A stretch of DNA of 64,000 bases from Halorussus salinus (GTDB taxonomy: Archaea > Halobacteriota > Halobacteria > Halobacteriales > Haladaptataceae): assembly GCF_004765815.2 (NCBI RefSeq), contig NZ_ML974127.1, positions 1,404,927-1,468,926 on the forward strand. The letters run 5' to 3'. A program made the position numbers and the translations under genes. Positions 17,061 to 26,905 of this stretch are shown here, in pieces; the first letter of the stretch is position 1, and each line of letters starts with the position of its first letter. The notes beneath the pieces were generated by a model. The model had not been told where the DNA came from, searched no databases, and saw only the letters and a program-made list of their open reading frames with translations.

Positions 17061-18677
17061 CTACGAATCGCCCGACTCTCGAAGTCGCTCCCGGACCGCT
17101 TCGCGCTCGACAGTCCCGGAAGCAGTCCGGGGCAGGTCGTCGGCGAACGCGACCGTCCGGGGGCGCTTGTAGCCCGCCAGTCGCTCCCGGCAATGGGCGT
17201 CGAGGGCGGCGGTCGAGAGGCCCGAATCGGTCCCCGTCTCCACGCCGTCCTCCGGAACTACCAGCGCGCTCACGCGCTCGCCCCACTCGTCGTCGGCCAG
17301 TCCGACGACCGCGGCGTCCCGGACCTCGGAATGGTCGCGCAGGACTTCGACCACCTCGCCGGGGTGGACGTTCTCCCCGCCGGTGACGATGCGGTCCTCG
17401 CGCCGGTTCAGCACCCAGACGCGGCCCTCCTCGTCGCGGTATCCAACGTCGCCGGTGTGGAGACCGTACTCGCCGAACGCCGCCTCGGTCGCCGCCGGGT
17501 CGCCGTAGTAGCCCCGCATGACGGTCGGCCCGGAGACGACGAGTTCGCCGGTCTCGCCCGCCGGAAGCGGGGTTCGCTCGTTTTCGCCGCTCTCCTCGTT
17601 TCCTCCGTCGTTCGCGTTCGCTCCATCGCTCCCGTCCTCCTCGCCGACGACGGTCACGTCGGTCCACAGGAGGGGCCGACCGACCGTCCCCCGATGCGCG
17701 AACGCCTCGCGGGGGCGAGCGGTCGCAATCTGAGAAGCGGTCTCGGTCATGCCGTAGGTCGGGTGGACCGGCACGCCGCGGCGCTGGCACCGCGAGAGGA
17801 GTTCGTCGGGGGTCGGCGCGCCCCCCAACAGGACGAACCGGAGCGAGTTCGACAGCGACTCGCGCGCGTCGAGCATCCGCCGGAGCATCGTCGGCACGAG
17901 CGAGACGCCCGTGACGCCGTGTCGGGCCATCGCGTCGGCGGCGTCTGCGGCGTCGAAACCCTCCTGCAAGACGACCGTGGTCCCGTAGAGCGCCGACCGG
18001 AGGACGACCGACAGCCCGCCCATGTGGTACATCGAGAGACAGAGGAGCCACTTGTCGTCGGGCGTCACGCCGAGTCGGAACGCCGAGGAGGTCGCGCTCG
18101 CCAGAAAGTTACCCATCGACAGTTCGACGGCCTTCGGGTCGCCCGTCGTCCCGGAGGTGAACAGCATCGCTTGGGTGTCGGTACGGGACCACGACGCCGG
18201 GTCGAAGTCGGCGGGAGGTCGTTCCCGCAGGGCCGCCACCTCGTCCGCGTCGGGCGAATCGACCGACGCGACCGGAACATCCGAAATTGCCGCGGCGTCG
18301 GCTTCGGTCATCTCCTCGCAGACCAGCAGGTTCAGGTCGGCCGTCTCGGCCTGCCGAGCCAGTTCCGGTCGGGCGAGGCGCGCGTTCAGCGGGACCAGCA
18401 CCGCGCCGAGGCGCATCGCGGCGTGGACCAGTCGGACGAACGCGGTCCGCGTCTCCATCAGGACGCCGAGGTGGTCGCCCGCTCGAACGCCGAGCGCGGC
18501 GAGTCGGCCCGCGGTCTCGCCGACCGCCGAATCCAACTCGGCGTAGGTCCACGTTCCCCCGTCGGTCGCTCCGTCCGCTTCGATTAGCGCGGTCTCCTCG
18601 GGTGAGGTCCGCGCGCGGTCGGCCAGCCAGTCCTGCATTGTTCCATCGTGCGTGTCGGTAGCTCTCTCGTCAGTCAT
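17061..18677 (-). CDS. menE: o-Succinylbenzoate--CoA ligase
   Basis: 538 residues from the ATG at 18677. It adenylates OSB and joins it to CoA in menaquinone synthesis. ANL-superfamily motifs are present: LFTSGTTGDPKAVELS (P-loop), YGMTETASQ, TGDVGYRDEEGRVWVLNRRED and the C-terminal GYKRPRTVAF with the catalytic Lys in RTASGTVERE-type context (here Thr-Val where a Lys is usual). The start codon overlaps the end of menC by 8 nt, so menA-menC-menE form one operon. An Asn/Gly/Glu-rich insertion lies near residue 345. Confidence 0.92.
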   Translation of the reverse strand: MTDERATDTHDGTMQDWLADRARTSPEETALIEADGATDGGTWTYAELDSAVGETAGRLAALGVRAGDHLGVLMETRTAFVRLVHAAMRLGAVLVPLNARLARPELARQAETADLNLLVCEEMTEADAAAISDVPVASVDSPDADEVAALRERPPADFDPASWSRTDTQAMLFTSGTTGDPKAVELSMGNFLASATSSAFRLGVTPDDKWLLCLSMYHMGGLSVVLRSALYGTTVVLQEGFDAADAADAMARHGVTGVSLVPTMLRRMLDARESLSNSLRFVLLGGAPTPDELLSRCQRRGVPVHPTYGMTETASQIATARPREAFAHRGTVGRPLLWTDVTVVGEEDGSDGANANDGGNEESGENERTPLPAGETGELVVSGPTVMRGYYGDPAATEAAFGEYGLHTGDVGYRDEEGRVWVLNRREDRIVTGGENVHPGEVVEVLRDHSEVRDAAVVGLADDEWGERVSALVVPEDGVETGTDSGLSTAALDAHCRERLAGYKRPRTVAFADDLPRTASGTVEREAVRERLRESGDS

Positions 18678-19743
18678 GGTGTCCCCACGTGTCCGCGGTG
18701 CCGTTGCCCTCGCCCTGCGGGACGACTGCCCGGCCGTCCGCGACTGGGGCGATGTCCGGGCCGAGGTCCGACTCCAGTAGCTTCCGCGTGGCGAGTCCGC
18801 AGGCCGCAACGTCCGGTATCGCGGCCGCGACGTGGACCGCGGCGGTCCGGGCGACCGCGCCGTCGATGGTGGTCGTCACGACCGGTTCGATTCCCTCCTC
18901 GCGGGCGCGAGCCGCCAGTGCGCTGGCCTCTCGCGGGCCGCCGAGCGCCATCGGCTTCAGGATTACCGCGTCGGGGTTCGCGTCGAGCGCGTCGGAAAAC
19001 TCGACCTCGGCGAGCGTCTCGTCCAGCGCGACCGGTCCCGACAGCGCGGCGAGGCCCGCGATGTCGGTCGCGGGCAGGGGTTGCTCGACGTACGCGAGGA
19101 GGTCGCCAACTGCGTCGAGGAACTGCTGGGCCTGCTGGCGGGTCCACGCGGCGTTCGCATCGGCCCGGAGTTCGACCTCGGGGAGCGCGTCGGCCACGGC
19201 CTCGATTCGCGCCACGTCGGCGGACAACTGGCGCGCGCCGACCTTGATTTTGAGACAGTCGAAACCCGCGTTCGCGGCTTGTCGGGCCTCCGCGACCGTC
19301 TCGTCGGCGGATGCGTCGCCGACCGTCGCGTTGACCGGGACGCTCTTGGCCGGGTTCTCCGAGCCGAGGTAGCGGTAGAGGGGCACGCGCTGGCGCGAGG
19401 CCCGCAGGTCCGCGAGCGCGAGGTCGAGCGCGTGGCGCGCGGCCGGGGTCGAGTCGAGATTTTCGAGGAGGTCGTCGGGCTCCTCGCCGCCGTCGATGGC
19501 GTCGCTCGCGGTTTCACCGCTCGCGTTCGAGGCGGGAAGCACCTCGCTAACCTCCGCGAGGACCGACTCACACTCGTCGTAGTGTTCGGTCCAGCCCGGA
19601 AGCGGCGTGGCCTCGCCGACCCCGACCGCGCCGTCGTCGGCTTCCAGTCTGAGGAGGAGACCGTCCCGGCGCTCGACGGTGCCCCGAGCGGTTTCGAGGG
19701 GGTCGGCGAGCGGGAGCGAGAAGGGGCGGATGTCGGCCCTCAT
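18670..19743 (-). CDS. menC: o-Succinylbenzoate synthase
   Basis: 357 residues, enolase superfamily. Dehydrates SHCHC to OSB. Visible metal and acid/base residues: KIKVGA (Lys pair), LRADANAAW (Asp), VALDETLAEV (Asp/Glu) and VILKPMALGG (Lys). Start overlaps the end of menA by 4 nt. Confidence 0.93.
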   Translation of the reverse strand: MRADIRPFSLPLADPLETARGTVERRDGLLLRLEADDGAVGVGEATPLPGWTEHYDECESVLAEVSEVLPASNASGETASDAIDGGEEPDDLLENLDSTPAARHALDLALADLRASRQRVPLYRYLGSENPAKSVPVNATVGDASADETVAEARQAANAGFDCLKIKVGARQLSADVARIEAVADALPEVELRADANAAWTRQQAQQFLDAVGDLLAYVEQPLPATDIAGLAALSGPVALDETLAEVEFSDALDANPDAVILKPMALGGPREASALAARAREEGIEPVVTTTIDGAVARTAAVHVAAAIPDVAACGLATRKLLESDLGPDIAPVADGRAVVPQGEGNGTADTWGHHD

Positions 19744-20681
19744 AGAGCGAGACCCACCGCGAACAGGAGCGAGTGGGCGGCGAGGAGTTTCCCGGTCCGT
19801 TCTAGCGCGGGATTCAGCACCTCACCCGACGAGTCGGTGAGCATCGTCCGCGCGATGATGGCGGCGTAGGGAACCGTCACCAGCGGGAGGAGGACCGCCG
19901 GGGAGTAGCCCCGCGCGAGCCAGAACCAGACGGGTACGACGTACGACAGCGCGAGCAGGCCGACGAACTCGGCCCGACTCGCGGTGTAGCCGACGAGGAC
20001 CGCGAGGGTCTTCTTGCCCGCCTCGCGGTCGGTTTCGAGGTCCCGGACGTTGTTCACGACGAGGATGTTCGTGGAGATAGCCGCGACCGGGAGGCTGGCG
20101 ACGAACGCCGCGAGGGTGACGGTTCCCTCGGGGATACCCATCGGGAAGGCCCCGGCGAGTTTGCTCGCGGCTTGCACGTAGTAGGTACCCATCACGGCGA
20201 CGACGCCGAAGAAGACGAAGACGAACAGGTCGCCGAGACCGTGCGAGCCGAGGGGGTAGGGACCCCCGGCGTAGGCGATGCCGGAGACGACGCTGGCGAG
20301 GCCGATGACGAGAATCGGCAGGCCGCCGACGTAGACGAGGTAGACGCCGACGAGGACGGCCAGCGCGAACGTGGCGTACATCGCGCGCTTGACCGACTCG
20401 GGGGCGATGAGTCCGGACTGAGTGACCCGCGTGAACCCCTCGCGCTCGTCGGTGTCCACGCCCTTCACGGCGTCGTAGTAGTCGTTGGCGAAGTTGGTGC
20501 CGATTTGGATGAGTGCCGCGCCGACGAACGCCGCCAGCGCCGGGAGCGGGGCGAAGACGCTCTCGTGGACCGCCAGCCCGACGCCGACGAAGATGGGGGC
20601 CGCGGCCGCCGGGAGCGTGTGGGGCCGAGCGGCCATCAGCCACGCCTCGCGCCGGGAGTGTTCGGTAGCCATGTCGCTCAT
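19740..20681 (-). CDS. menA: 1,4-Dihydroxy-2-naphthoate polyprenyltransferase
   Basis: 313 residues, UbiA-type membrane prenyltransferase with about nine hydrophobic segments. The two Asp-rich motifs needed for the Mg-diphosphate are present: NFANDYYDAVKGVDTDER and NNVRDLETDREAGKKT. It attaches the polyprenyl chain to DHNA, giving demethylmenaquinone. First gene of the menA-menC-menE operon. Confidence 0.95.
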   Translation of the reverse strand: MSDMATEHSRREAWLMAARPHTLPAAAAPIFVGVGLAVHESVFAPLPALAAFVGAALIQIGTNFANDYYDAVKGVDTDEREGFTRVTQSGLIAPESVKRAMYATFALAVLVGVYLVYVGGLPILVIGLASVVSGIAYAGGPYPLGSHGLGDLFVFVFFGVVAVMGTYYVQAASKLAGAFPMGIPEGTVTLAAFVASLPVAAISTNILVVNNVRDLETDREAGKKTLAVLVGYTASRAEFVGLLALSYVVPVWFWLARGYSPAVLLPLVTVPYAAIIARTMLTDSSGEVLNPALERTGKLLAAHSLLFAVGLAL

Positions 20682-20842
20682 TGACGGGAGTTACGGCGAG
20701 CGAACAATAGCATCTGCGGTTTCGACGGAGCCGAGGCTGGCGAATCGAAGGTGTCCGGAGAACCGCTCTTCGCTCGTATCTACTCCTTGTCGCCAGAATC
20801 ACTTAAAGAGACGCAGCGAGACGGCGACGCGCCGGTGACGCT

Positions 20843-21862
20843 TCAGTCGTCGCCCGCCGCCCGAAACTCGCGGGCCGCCTCGCGCAGTCGCTCGGAGATG
20901 CCGGGTACCTCCTCGGGCGAGACCTCGCCCGACGACTCGATGTCGGCGAGGGACTTCGGGAACTCCCGGAGCGAGTAGTGAACGTCGATGCCCGCGTTCG
21001 CGCCCTCGCCCATCGCCACCGGAATCTGGTTGTGACCCGGCGTGAGGTCGCCGACAGCGTAGACGCCTTCGACGCTGGTCTCGCCGGCGTCGCCGACCGC
21101 GACGGTGCCGTCGTCGTTGCGCTCACAGCCGAGTTGGTCCACGAGGTCGGCGTTGTAGTTCGACCCGTACATCGGGAAGCCGCCGCGGTACTCGCGGAAC
21201 GCGCCGTCCTCGAACTCGAAGCCCTCCAGCCAGCCGTCGTCGCGCTTCTCCATTCGGGCGATTTCTTCGGTCACGATTTCGACGGGGTGGGCGCGCAACT
21301 GGCGGTCGGTCTCGTCGCTCCACTCGGGGTCGTCGCCGCGCAACAGCAGGTCCACCTCGTCGGTGAAGTTGAGCATAATCATCGCGACGTGAGCGGCCGA
21401 CTCGCCGGTTCCCATCACGAAGACGGGTTCGTCCACGAACAGGTAGGCGTCGCAGTGGAGACACCAGTGAAGCCCCCGGCCGGTCGGCGGGAGCGGCGGG
21501 TCGGGGCGCTCGTCGGTGAACCCCGTCGCCAACACCACCTTCTCCGCGGTAAATTCGGCATCGCCGGTCGAAAGCCGGAACCGACCGTCGTCGGTCTCCT
21601 CGACCGACTCCACGAAGTCCCGGACGTAGTCGGCCCCGTAGTCCCGAACCTGCTCGCGGGCGGTTTCGAGGAGTTCGTTGCCCGAGACCTCCTCGGTGAT
21701 GCCGATGACGTTGTGGGTCTCGGTCATCATCGCGGCGCGGCCGCCGCCGCGGTTGACGACCACGGTGTCGTGGCTCAGCCGCGTCGTGTAGAGCGCGGTC
21801 GTGAGACCGGCCGGTCCGCCCCCGACGACCGCGACTTCGTACTCGCGAAGGTCCTCTGTCAT
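20843..21862 (-). CDS. FAD/NAD(P)-dependent oxidoreductase, thioredoxin-reductase-like
   Basis: 339 residues. N-terminal FAD-binding VAVVGGGPAGLTTAL, the NAD(P)-binding segment FVMGTGESAAHVAM, and EGVYAVGDLTPGHNQIPVAMGEG near the C-terminus mark the thioredoxin reductase superfamily. The redox pair is CLHC in GLHWCLHCDAY, near residues 152-155, differing from the usual CATC. Substrate could be a thioredoxin or glutaredoxin-like protein, or another disulfide. It lies between menA and a cysteine-rich exported peptide in the same orientation. Confidence 0.88.
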   Translation of the reverse strand: MTEDLREYEVAVVGGGPAGLTTALYTTRLSHDTVVVNRGGGRAAMMTETHNVIGITEEVSGNELLETAREQVRDYGADYVRDFVESVEETDDGRFRLSTGDAEFTAEKVVLATGFTDERPDPPLPPTGRGLHWCLHCDAYLFVDEPVFVMGTGESAAHVAMIMLNFTDEVDLLLRGDDPEWSDETDRQLRAHPVEIVTEEIARMEKRDDGWLEGFEFEDGAFREYRGGFPMYGSNYNADLVDQLGCERNDDGTVAVGDAGETSVEGVYAVGDLTPGHNQIPVAMGEGANAGIDVHYSLREFPKSLADIESSGEVSPEEVPGISERLREAAREFRAAGDD

Positions 21863-21957
21863 CGGTCGGAAGTTCGGTCCTGAGCGTCTTAAGTCGGCGG
21901 GCGAGGACGAGGTCGGTCAGAAGCGACGCCGGGGGTCGAAGTCGCCGAGAAGTTCGC

Positions 21958-22263
21958 TCAGCAGTCCACGACCCAGTTACAACAGAGACACAGCTTCGGA
22001 CAGTCGGACCGACAGTACGACATGCAACAGTCGGCGTTCGGGTCGCCGACGACATCCTCGATGTCGCCGTCGATGTCGCCGACGCGGTAATCGACGCGCT
22101 CGCCGTCTTCCCACGTCGAGATGTACGAGTCGTCGTCCAACTCCTCGACGCTCAGGTCGCCAGCTTTCTCGACTTCGGTCTCCGACGCGGTGGCCGCGGC
22201 CGACGCGCCGAACGCGACTGCGCTACTCGAAGCGATACCTCGAAGGACTTGTCTTCGTCTCAT
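21958..22263 (-). CDS. Tat-exported small cysteine-rich peptide precursor
   Basis: 101 residues from the ATG at 22263. Residues 1-28 form a Tat signal (MRRRQVLRG, then Ala/Ser-rich, ending SAAATAS). An acidic propeptide-like stretch follows (about 29-78). The last 23 residues contain eight cysteines: CCMSYCRSDC, then PKLCLCCNWVVDC. Cysteine-dense C-termini behind a Tat signal are seen in halocin-type peptides. Zinc binding is the main alternative. TTTAATA lies about 30-40 nt upstream of the start. Set between menaquinone genes, to which it has no obvious link. Confidence 0.75.
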   Translation of the reverse strand: MRRRQVLRGIASSSAVAFGASAAATASETEVEKAGDLSVEELDDDSYISTWEDGERVDYRVGDIDGDIEDVVGDPNADCCMSYCRSDCPKLCLCCNWVVDC

Positions 22264-22335
22264 CACGCAATATAGTACCGAACAGAGAACTATTAAATTT
22301 TCTAATTCTATAAAGATAAATAATGTCGTCGGAGT

Positions 22336-23235
22336 TCAGTAGTGCCAGTCGAACTGCTCGAAGTCGGGGTCTCGACCCTCCACGAACGCGTCGCGCCCTT
22401 CTTGGGCCTCGTCAGTCATGTACGCCAGTCGGGTCGCCTCCCCGGCGAACACCTGCTGGCCGACCATCCCGTCGTCGGTCGCGTTGAAGGCGTACTTCAA
22501 CATTCGCATCGCGGTCGGACTCTTCTCGTTCATGGTCTCCGCCCAGTCGAGTGCGACCTCCTCCAGTTCGTCGTGGGCCACGACTTCGTTGACCATCCCC
22601 ATGTCGGCGGCCTCCTCGGCGTCGTAGTTCTTCCCGAGGAAGAAGATTTCCCGCGCCTTCTTCTGGCCGACCTGCTTGGCGAGGTAGGCCGACCCGAACC
22701 CGCCGTCGAACGAGGCCACGTCGGGGTCGGTCTGCTTGAACAGCGCGTGTTCCTCGCTGGCGATGGTCATGTCGCAGACGACGTGGAGGCTGTGGCCGCC
22801 GCCGACGGCCCATCCCGGCACGACGCAGACGACCGGCTTCGGGATGTGGCGAATCAGTCGCTGGACTTCGAGGATGTGGAGGCGGCCGCCCTTCGACGCT
22901 CGCTCGCTGTCGGCGTCGCCCTCCTCGCCGCGGTACTCGTAGCCCTCCTTCCCGCGAACCGTCTGGTCGCCGCCCGAGCAGAACGCCCACCCGCCGTCCT
23001 TCGGCGAGGGACCGTTGCCGGTCAGCAGGACGCACCCCACGTCGGTCTGGCGCTTGGCGTGGTCCAGCGCGTCGTAGAGTTCGTCCACCGTCTTCGGTCG
23101 GAAGGCGTTGCGGACCTCCGGGCGGTCGAACGCGATGCGCACGGTGCCCGACTCGACCGCGCGGTGGTAGGTGATGTCGTCGAAGTCGGGACCGGCTCGC
23201 TCCCACGCGTCGGGGTCGAAAATCTCGGATACCAT
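22336..23235 (-). CDS. menB: 1,4-Dihydroxy-2-naphthoyl-CoA synthase
   Basis: 299 residues, crotonase fold. Ring closure of OSB-CoA to DHNA-CoA. Typical MenB stretches are visible: RPEVRNAFRPKTVDEL, CSGGDQTVRG, GWAVGGGHSLH and DGGFGSAYLAKQVGQKKARE. The lack of an extended N-terminus and the SGGDQ loop distinguish it from other enoyl-CoA hydratases. It is transcribed separately from menA-menC-menE. Confidence 0.95.
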   Translation of the reverse strand: MVSEIFDPDAWERAGPDFDDITYHRAVESGTVRIAFDRPEVRNAFRPKTVDELYDALDHAKRQTDVGCVLLTGNGPSPKDGGWAFCSGGDQTVRGKEGYEYRGEEGDADSERASKGGRLHILEVQRLIRHIPKPVVCVVPGWAVGGGHSLHVVCDMTIASEEHALFKQTDPDVASFDGGFGSAYLAKQVGQKKAREIFFLGKNYDAEEAADMGMVNEVVAHDELEEVALDWAETMNEKSPTAMRMLKYAFNATDDGMVGQQVFAGEATRLAYMTDEAQEGRDAFVEGRDPDFEQFDWHY

Positions 23236-23434
23236 GTGTCGGCGTGGGGTCGGTGCGAGGAAAAAGATTGCTTGTTGGCGTATCGTCGTTCGGGCCGGTT
23301 CGGGCCGGTTCTCGGGGTGGTTCTCGGGACGGTTCGGGTCTCGGGACGATTCGGATTTCGGGACGGCTTCGGGTCGCGCCGCGGACGGTTCCGAGGAGCG
23401 AAGCTACTTCACGCCCCGCTCCGTGACGTAGGCC

Positions 23435-24634
23435 ATGACCGACGCCACCGGCGCGGACCCCGCCGCTCGACTCGCCGACAGAACCCGGAGCCTCGAACGC
23501 TCGAAGATTCGCGTGATGTTCGGCCTCGCCGAGGAGGCCCGACGCGAGTCCGACCGCGAGCTAGTCCGCCTCGAAGTCGGCGAACCCGACTTCGGGACAC
23601 CCGACCACGTCATCGACGCCGCGGCCGAGGCCGCCCGTGAGGGCGCGACCAGTTACACCGAGAACGCGGGCATCCCGCCGTTGCGCGAGGCGATTTCCGA
23701 GACGATGGCCCGCGAGAGCGGCGTCGAGTACGACCCCGAGCAGATTACGGTCAAAACCGGCGCGATGGAAGCCCTCTCGTTGACCATGATGGCGATTGCG
23801 GGACCCGGCGACGAGGTGGTCGTGCCCACGCCCGCGTGGCCCAACTACGTCAATCAGGTCCAGTTAGCCGGGGCGACGCCCGTGACGGTCCCGCTGTCGG
23901 CCGACTCGGGTTTCGACCTCGACCCCGAGCGCGTGGCCAGCGAAATCCGCGACGAGACCGCGGCCGTGATTCTCACCTCGCCCTCGAACCCGACCGGGCG
24001 CGTCTACGACGAGGAGGCCGTCGCGGAAGTCGCGGAAGTCGCGGCGGCCCACGACGCCTACGTCGTCGCCGACGAGGTGTACGGCCGACTCACGTACGAC
24101 CGGGACTTCCGGGGCGTCGCGTCCTACGTCGAGTCGCCGGAGAACGTCATCACGGTCGATTCCTGCTCGAAGACGTACGCGATGACGGGGTGGCGGTTGG
24201 GCTGGCTCGCGGGTCCCCAGTCGGTCGTGGACGCCGTGACCAGCATCGGCGAGAGTACGACCGCCTGCCCGTCCAGCGTGAGCCAGCAGGCCGCGCTCGC
24301 GGCGCTCACCGGTCCGCAGAACCCGGTTGCCGAGATGAAGGCCGCCTTCGAGGAGCGCCGGGACTTCGTGGTCGAGCGCGTCGCCGAGATACCGACCGTC
24401 TCCTGTCCTCGGCCGGAGGGCGCGTTCTACGCCTTTCTCGACGTGAGCGACCTGCCGGGCGGGAGCTTCGACATCGCCGAGCGACTCCTCGCCGAGCGGG
24501 GCGTCGTCACCGCGCCGGGCGACGGGTTCGGCGACGCTGGCGAGGGCTACCTGCGAATCAGTTTCGCCAACGGCCTCGACCGCATCGAGGAGGGACTGGA
24601 CCGCATCGAGGCGTTCGTCCGCGACGAATCGTAG
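23435..24634 (+). CDS. PLP-dependent aminotransferase, class I/II
   Basis: 399 residues. PLP is expected on Lys246 in DSCSKTYAMTGWRLGW. SPSNPTGRVYD and VADEVYGRLTYD are further fold type I motifs. It resembles AspC-like aminotransferases of archaea, but substrate cannot be deduced. It is the only rightward gene inside the menaquinone region. The 199-bp gap before it holds imperfect GGTTCGGG-type repeats (23291-23380). Confidence 0.92.
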   Translation: MTDATGADPAARLADRTRSLERSKIRVMFGLAEEARRESDRELVRLEVGEPDFGTPDHVIDAAAEAAREGATSYTENAGIPPLREAISETMARESGVEYDPEQITVKTGAMEALSLTMMAIAGPGDEVVVPTPAWPNYVNQVQLAGATPVTVPLSADSGFDLDPERVASEIRDETAAVILTSPSNPTGRVYDEEAVAEVAEVAAAHDAYVVADEVYGRLTYDRDFRGVASYVESPENVITVDSCSKTYAMTGWRLGWLAGPQSVVDAVTSIGESTTACPSSVSQQAALAALTGPQNPVAEMKAAFEERRDFVVERVAEIPTVSCPRPEGAFYAFLDVSDLPGGSFDIAERLLAERGVVTAPGDGFGDAGEGYLRISFANGLDRIEEGLDRIEAFVRDES

Positions 24635-24640
24635 CCGACG

Positions 24641-25015
24641 CTACTGGTCTATCACGTCGAGACACTCCCCGATGAAGGTGTCGTGGCTGGCGAACACCTC
24701 GCGGTCCAGCGCGACCGCGGTGCCGCTCGTCTCGTCGTGCAGGAAGTGCATCTCCACGGCGTCCTCGAACGACCGGACCGTGTAGTTCAGCGGGCCGTGC
24801 GCGTACAGGTCTTCCTGATGGGGCTTCTCGACCGCCTCCAGTCGAACGTCGCGGACGACCTCCTTGATGTCTCGCTCGGTGTACTCGTCGGCTACGTCGT
24901 CGCGGACGTACAGCACGTCGCCGCCGTCGTCGTCGTAGTAGATGACGCTCCGCAGGTGGTCGCCGACGCGGTCCCGGAGGAACGTAGTCAGGGCTTCGGC
25001 AGAGGTTACTGACAT
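24641..25015 (-). CDS. Conserved haloarchaeal protein of unknown function
   Basis: 124 residues from the ATG at 25015 (MSVTSAEALTTFLRDRVGDH). The sequence SVIYYDDDGGDVLYVRDDVA recurs in a family of ~125-residue haloarchaeal proteins with no known role. No signal peptide or membrane segment. It is 6 nt from the convergent aminotransferase gene. A longer in-frame start at 25048 exists. Confidence 0.75.
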   Translation of the reverse strand: MSVTSAEALTTFLRDRVGDHLRSVIYYDDDGGDVLYVRDDVADEYTERDIKEVVRDVRLEAVEKPHQEDLYAHGPLNYTVRSFEDAVEMHFLHDETSGTAVALDREVFASHDTFIGECLDVIDQ

Positions 25016-25099
25016 TCGAACCGACGGAGGTTCGAGTGGAGCAAGCATTAATGTTTTCTCGATTCTCAGTAAGGATAAATCGGGGGAGCCGGGGACGAC

Positions 25100-26905
25100 T
25101 CACTCGACCCGCTCGGCGACGCGCTCGGCCACCTCGTCGCGGAACCGGTGGCTCGACTCGGCGTCGGTGACGACCTCGATGACCTGCGTCCCCTCGCTCT
25201 CGACCGACGACTCGAACGCCGACCGGAACGAGTCGAGGCTCCCGACTCGCTCGAAGTCCAGCCCGTAGAGGTCGCCCGTGGGTTCGTAGTCGAGACCGTG
25301 AGGCGTCCGGAACTGGTCGGTGAACGGCGGGTCGAACTCCTCGATGGGGAGCATGTGGAAGATACCCCCGCCGTCGTTGTTTATTTCCACGATGGTCGCG
25401 TCCACGCCACACCGGGCCACCGCCAGCAGGCCGTTCATGTCGTGGTAGTACGCCAAGTCGCCGGTGACGAGGACCAGCGGGTCGTCGGTCGCGCTCCCCG
25501 CACCGAGGCCGGTGCTGGTGATGCCGTCGATGCCGCTCGCGCCCCGATTGCCCAACACCGTCACGTCGGCTCCTCGGGGGCGGCCGAACCGGTCCAAATC
25601 CCGGACCGGCATGCTGTTCGAGACCATCACGGTCGCGGGGTTGGGGGCGTCTTCGGCGACCGCCGAGAGTACCCCGCCCTCGAACAGTCGCTCGCCGCGG
25701 GCCTCCTCGACCAGTTCCCAGTACTCCTGCTCGGCGGCGGCGAAGCGGTCGCGCCACTCGTGATTTCCGGTCGATTCGACGCTCTCGGCCAGCGACCCGG
25801 CGAACCGCGTCGGGTCGGCCGCCAGCAGGTCGGTCGCGGTGAACGTCGCCTCGCGCCACCCGCCCGCGGGGTCCACGAGGAACTGCCGGGCGTCGCTCGC
25901 TTCGAGGTACTGCCGGAGAACTTTCGAGGTCGGCGACGCGCCGAACCTGACCACGACCTCCGGGTCGGGCCACGAGTCGCCGACCGATTCGAGGTAGCCG
26001 TCGTAGCCGCCAGCGACGACCACGCGGGTCGCGTGGTCGTCGCCGCGCTCGTCGCCGTGGCCGAACCGATGGCCCGACAGGGGGTCGGCCAGAATCGGGA
26101 AGCCGGTCGCCGCCGCGAGGTCCGCCAGCGCGTCGCGCTCCGGCGTCGGCGCGTCGGCGGGACCGGCGACTAACAGACCGCGGTCGGCGCTCTCGACGGC
26201 CTCCCGAACCGTCTCCATCTCGGCGTCGCTCAGTTCCGGGCGGCCCTGCCCGGTTCGGACGAAGGGCCGTCGAGTTCCGTCGCGCTCGGTCCGACCGTCC
26301 GCGCCGAGGGGTGCCTCCTCGGCCAGATTCTCCGGCACGTCACCGGGCACCTCGACCGGTTCGAGCGGCTTGCGGAACGGGACGTTGAGGTGGACCGGAC
26401 CCGGCGGCGTCCCGGTCGATTCGGCCAGCGCGCGGGCCGCGGTGGTCCGGAGCGACCGGAGCTTTCGGCCATCGGGTTCGGGTTCCGGCAGGTCGGCGTA
26501 CCACCGCACCGAATCGCCGTAGAGTTTCTGCTGGTCGATGGTCTGGTTCGCGCCCGAGTCCCGGAGTTCCGGGGGTCGGTCGGCGGTGAGGACGAGCATC
26601 GGCACGCGGGCCTGAGTCGCCTCGATGACCGCGGGGTGGAAGTTCGCGGCCGCGGTGCCGGAGGTACAGACCAGCGGCGTCGGCTTTCCGGTGCGTTTCG
26701 CTCGCCCCAACGCGAAGAAGGCGGCCGAACGCTCGTCCAAGTGCGAGAAGACCCGTATCTCCGGATGCTCGGCGAACGCGACGGTCAGGGGCGTCGAGCG
26801 ACTGCCGGGCGCGATACAGACCGCGTCCACTCCGGCGGCGGCGAGTTCCGCGACGAGGGTCCGCGCCCAGAGGGTGTTTCGGTTCGGGGCGGGAGAATCA
26901 GTCAT
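25100..26905 (-). CDS. menD: SEPHCHC synthase
   Basis: 601 residues, thiamine-diphosphate enzyme joining 2-oxoglutarate and isochorismate. PGSRSTPLTVAFAEH near the N-terminus is a MenD hallmark. The ThDP-binding GDLAYYHDMNGLL ... NNDGGGIF segment lies near residues 480-515. Start overlaps the end of menF by 8 nt. Confidence 0.96.
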   Translation of the reverse strand: MTDSPAPNRNTLWARTLVAELAAAGVDAVCIAPGSRSTPLTVAFAEHPEIRVFSHLDERSAAFFALGRAKRTGKPTPLVCTSGTAAANFHPAVIEATQARVPMLVLTADRPPELRDSGANQTIDQQKLYGDSVRWYADLPEPEPDGRKLRSLRTTAARALAESTGTPPGPVHLNVPFRKPLEPVEVPGDVPENLAEEAPLGADGRTERDGTRRPFVRTGQGRPELSDAEMETVREAVESADRGLLVAGPADAPTPERDALADLAAATGFPILADPLSGHRFGHGDERGDDHATRVVVAGGYDGYLESVGDSWPDPEVVVRFGASPTSKVLRQYLEASDARQFLVDPAGGWREATFTATDLLAADPTRFAGSLAESVESTGNHEWRDRFAAAEQEYWELVEEARGERLFEGGVLSAVAEDAPNPATVMVSNSMPVRDLDRFGRPRGADVTVLGNRGASGIDGITSTGLGAGSATDDPLVLVTGDLAYYHDMNGLLAVARCGVDATIVEINNDGGGIFHMLPIEEFDPPFTDQFRTPHGLDYEPTGDLYGLDFERVGSLDSFRSAFESSVESEGTQVIEVVTDAESSHRFRDEVAERVAERVE

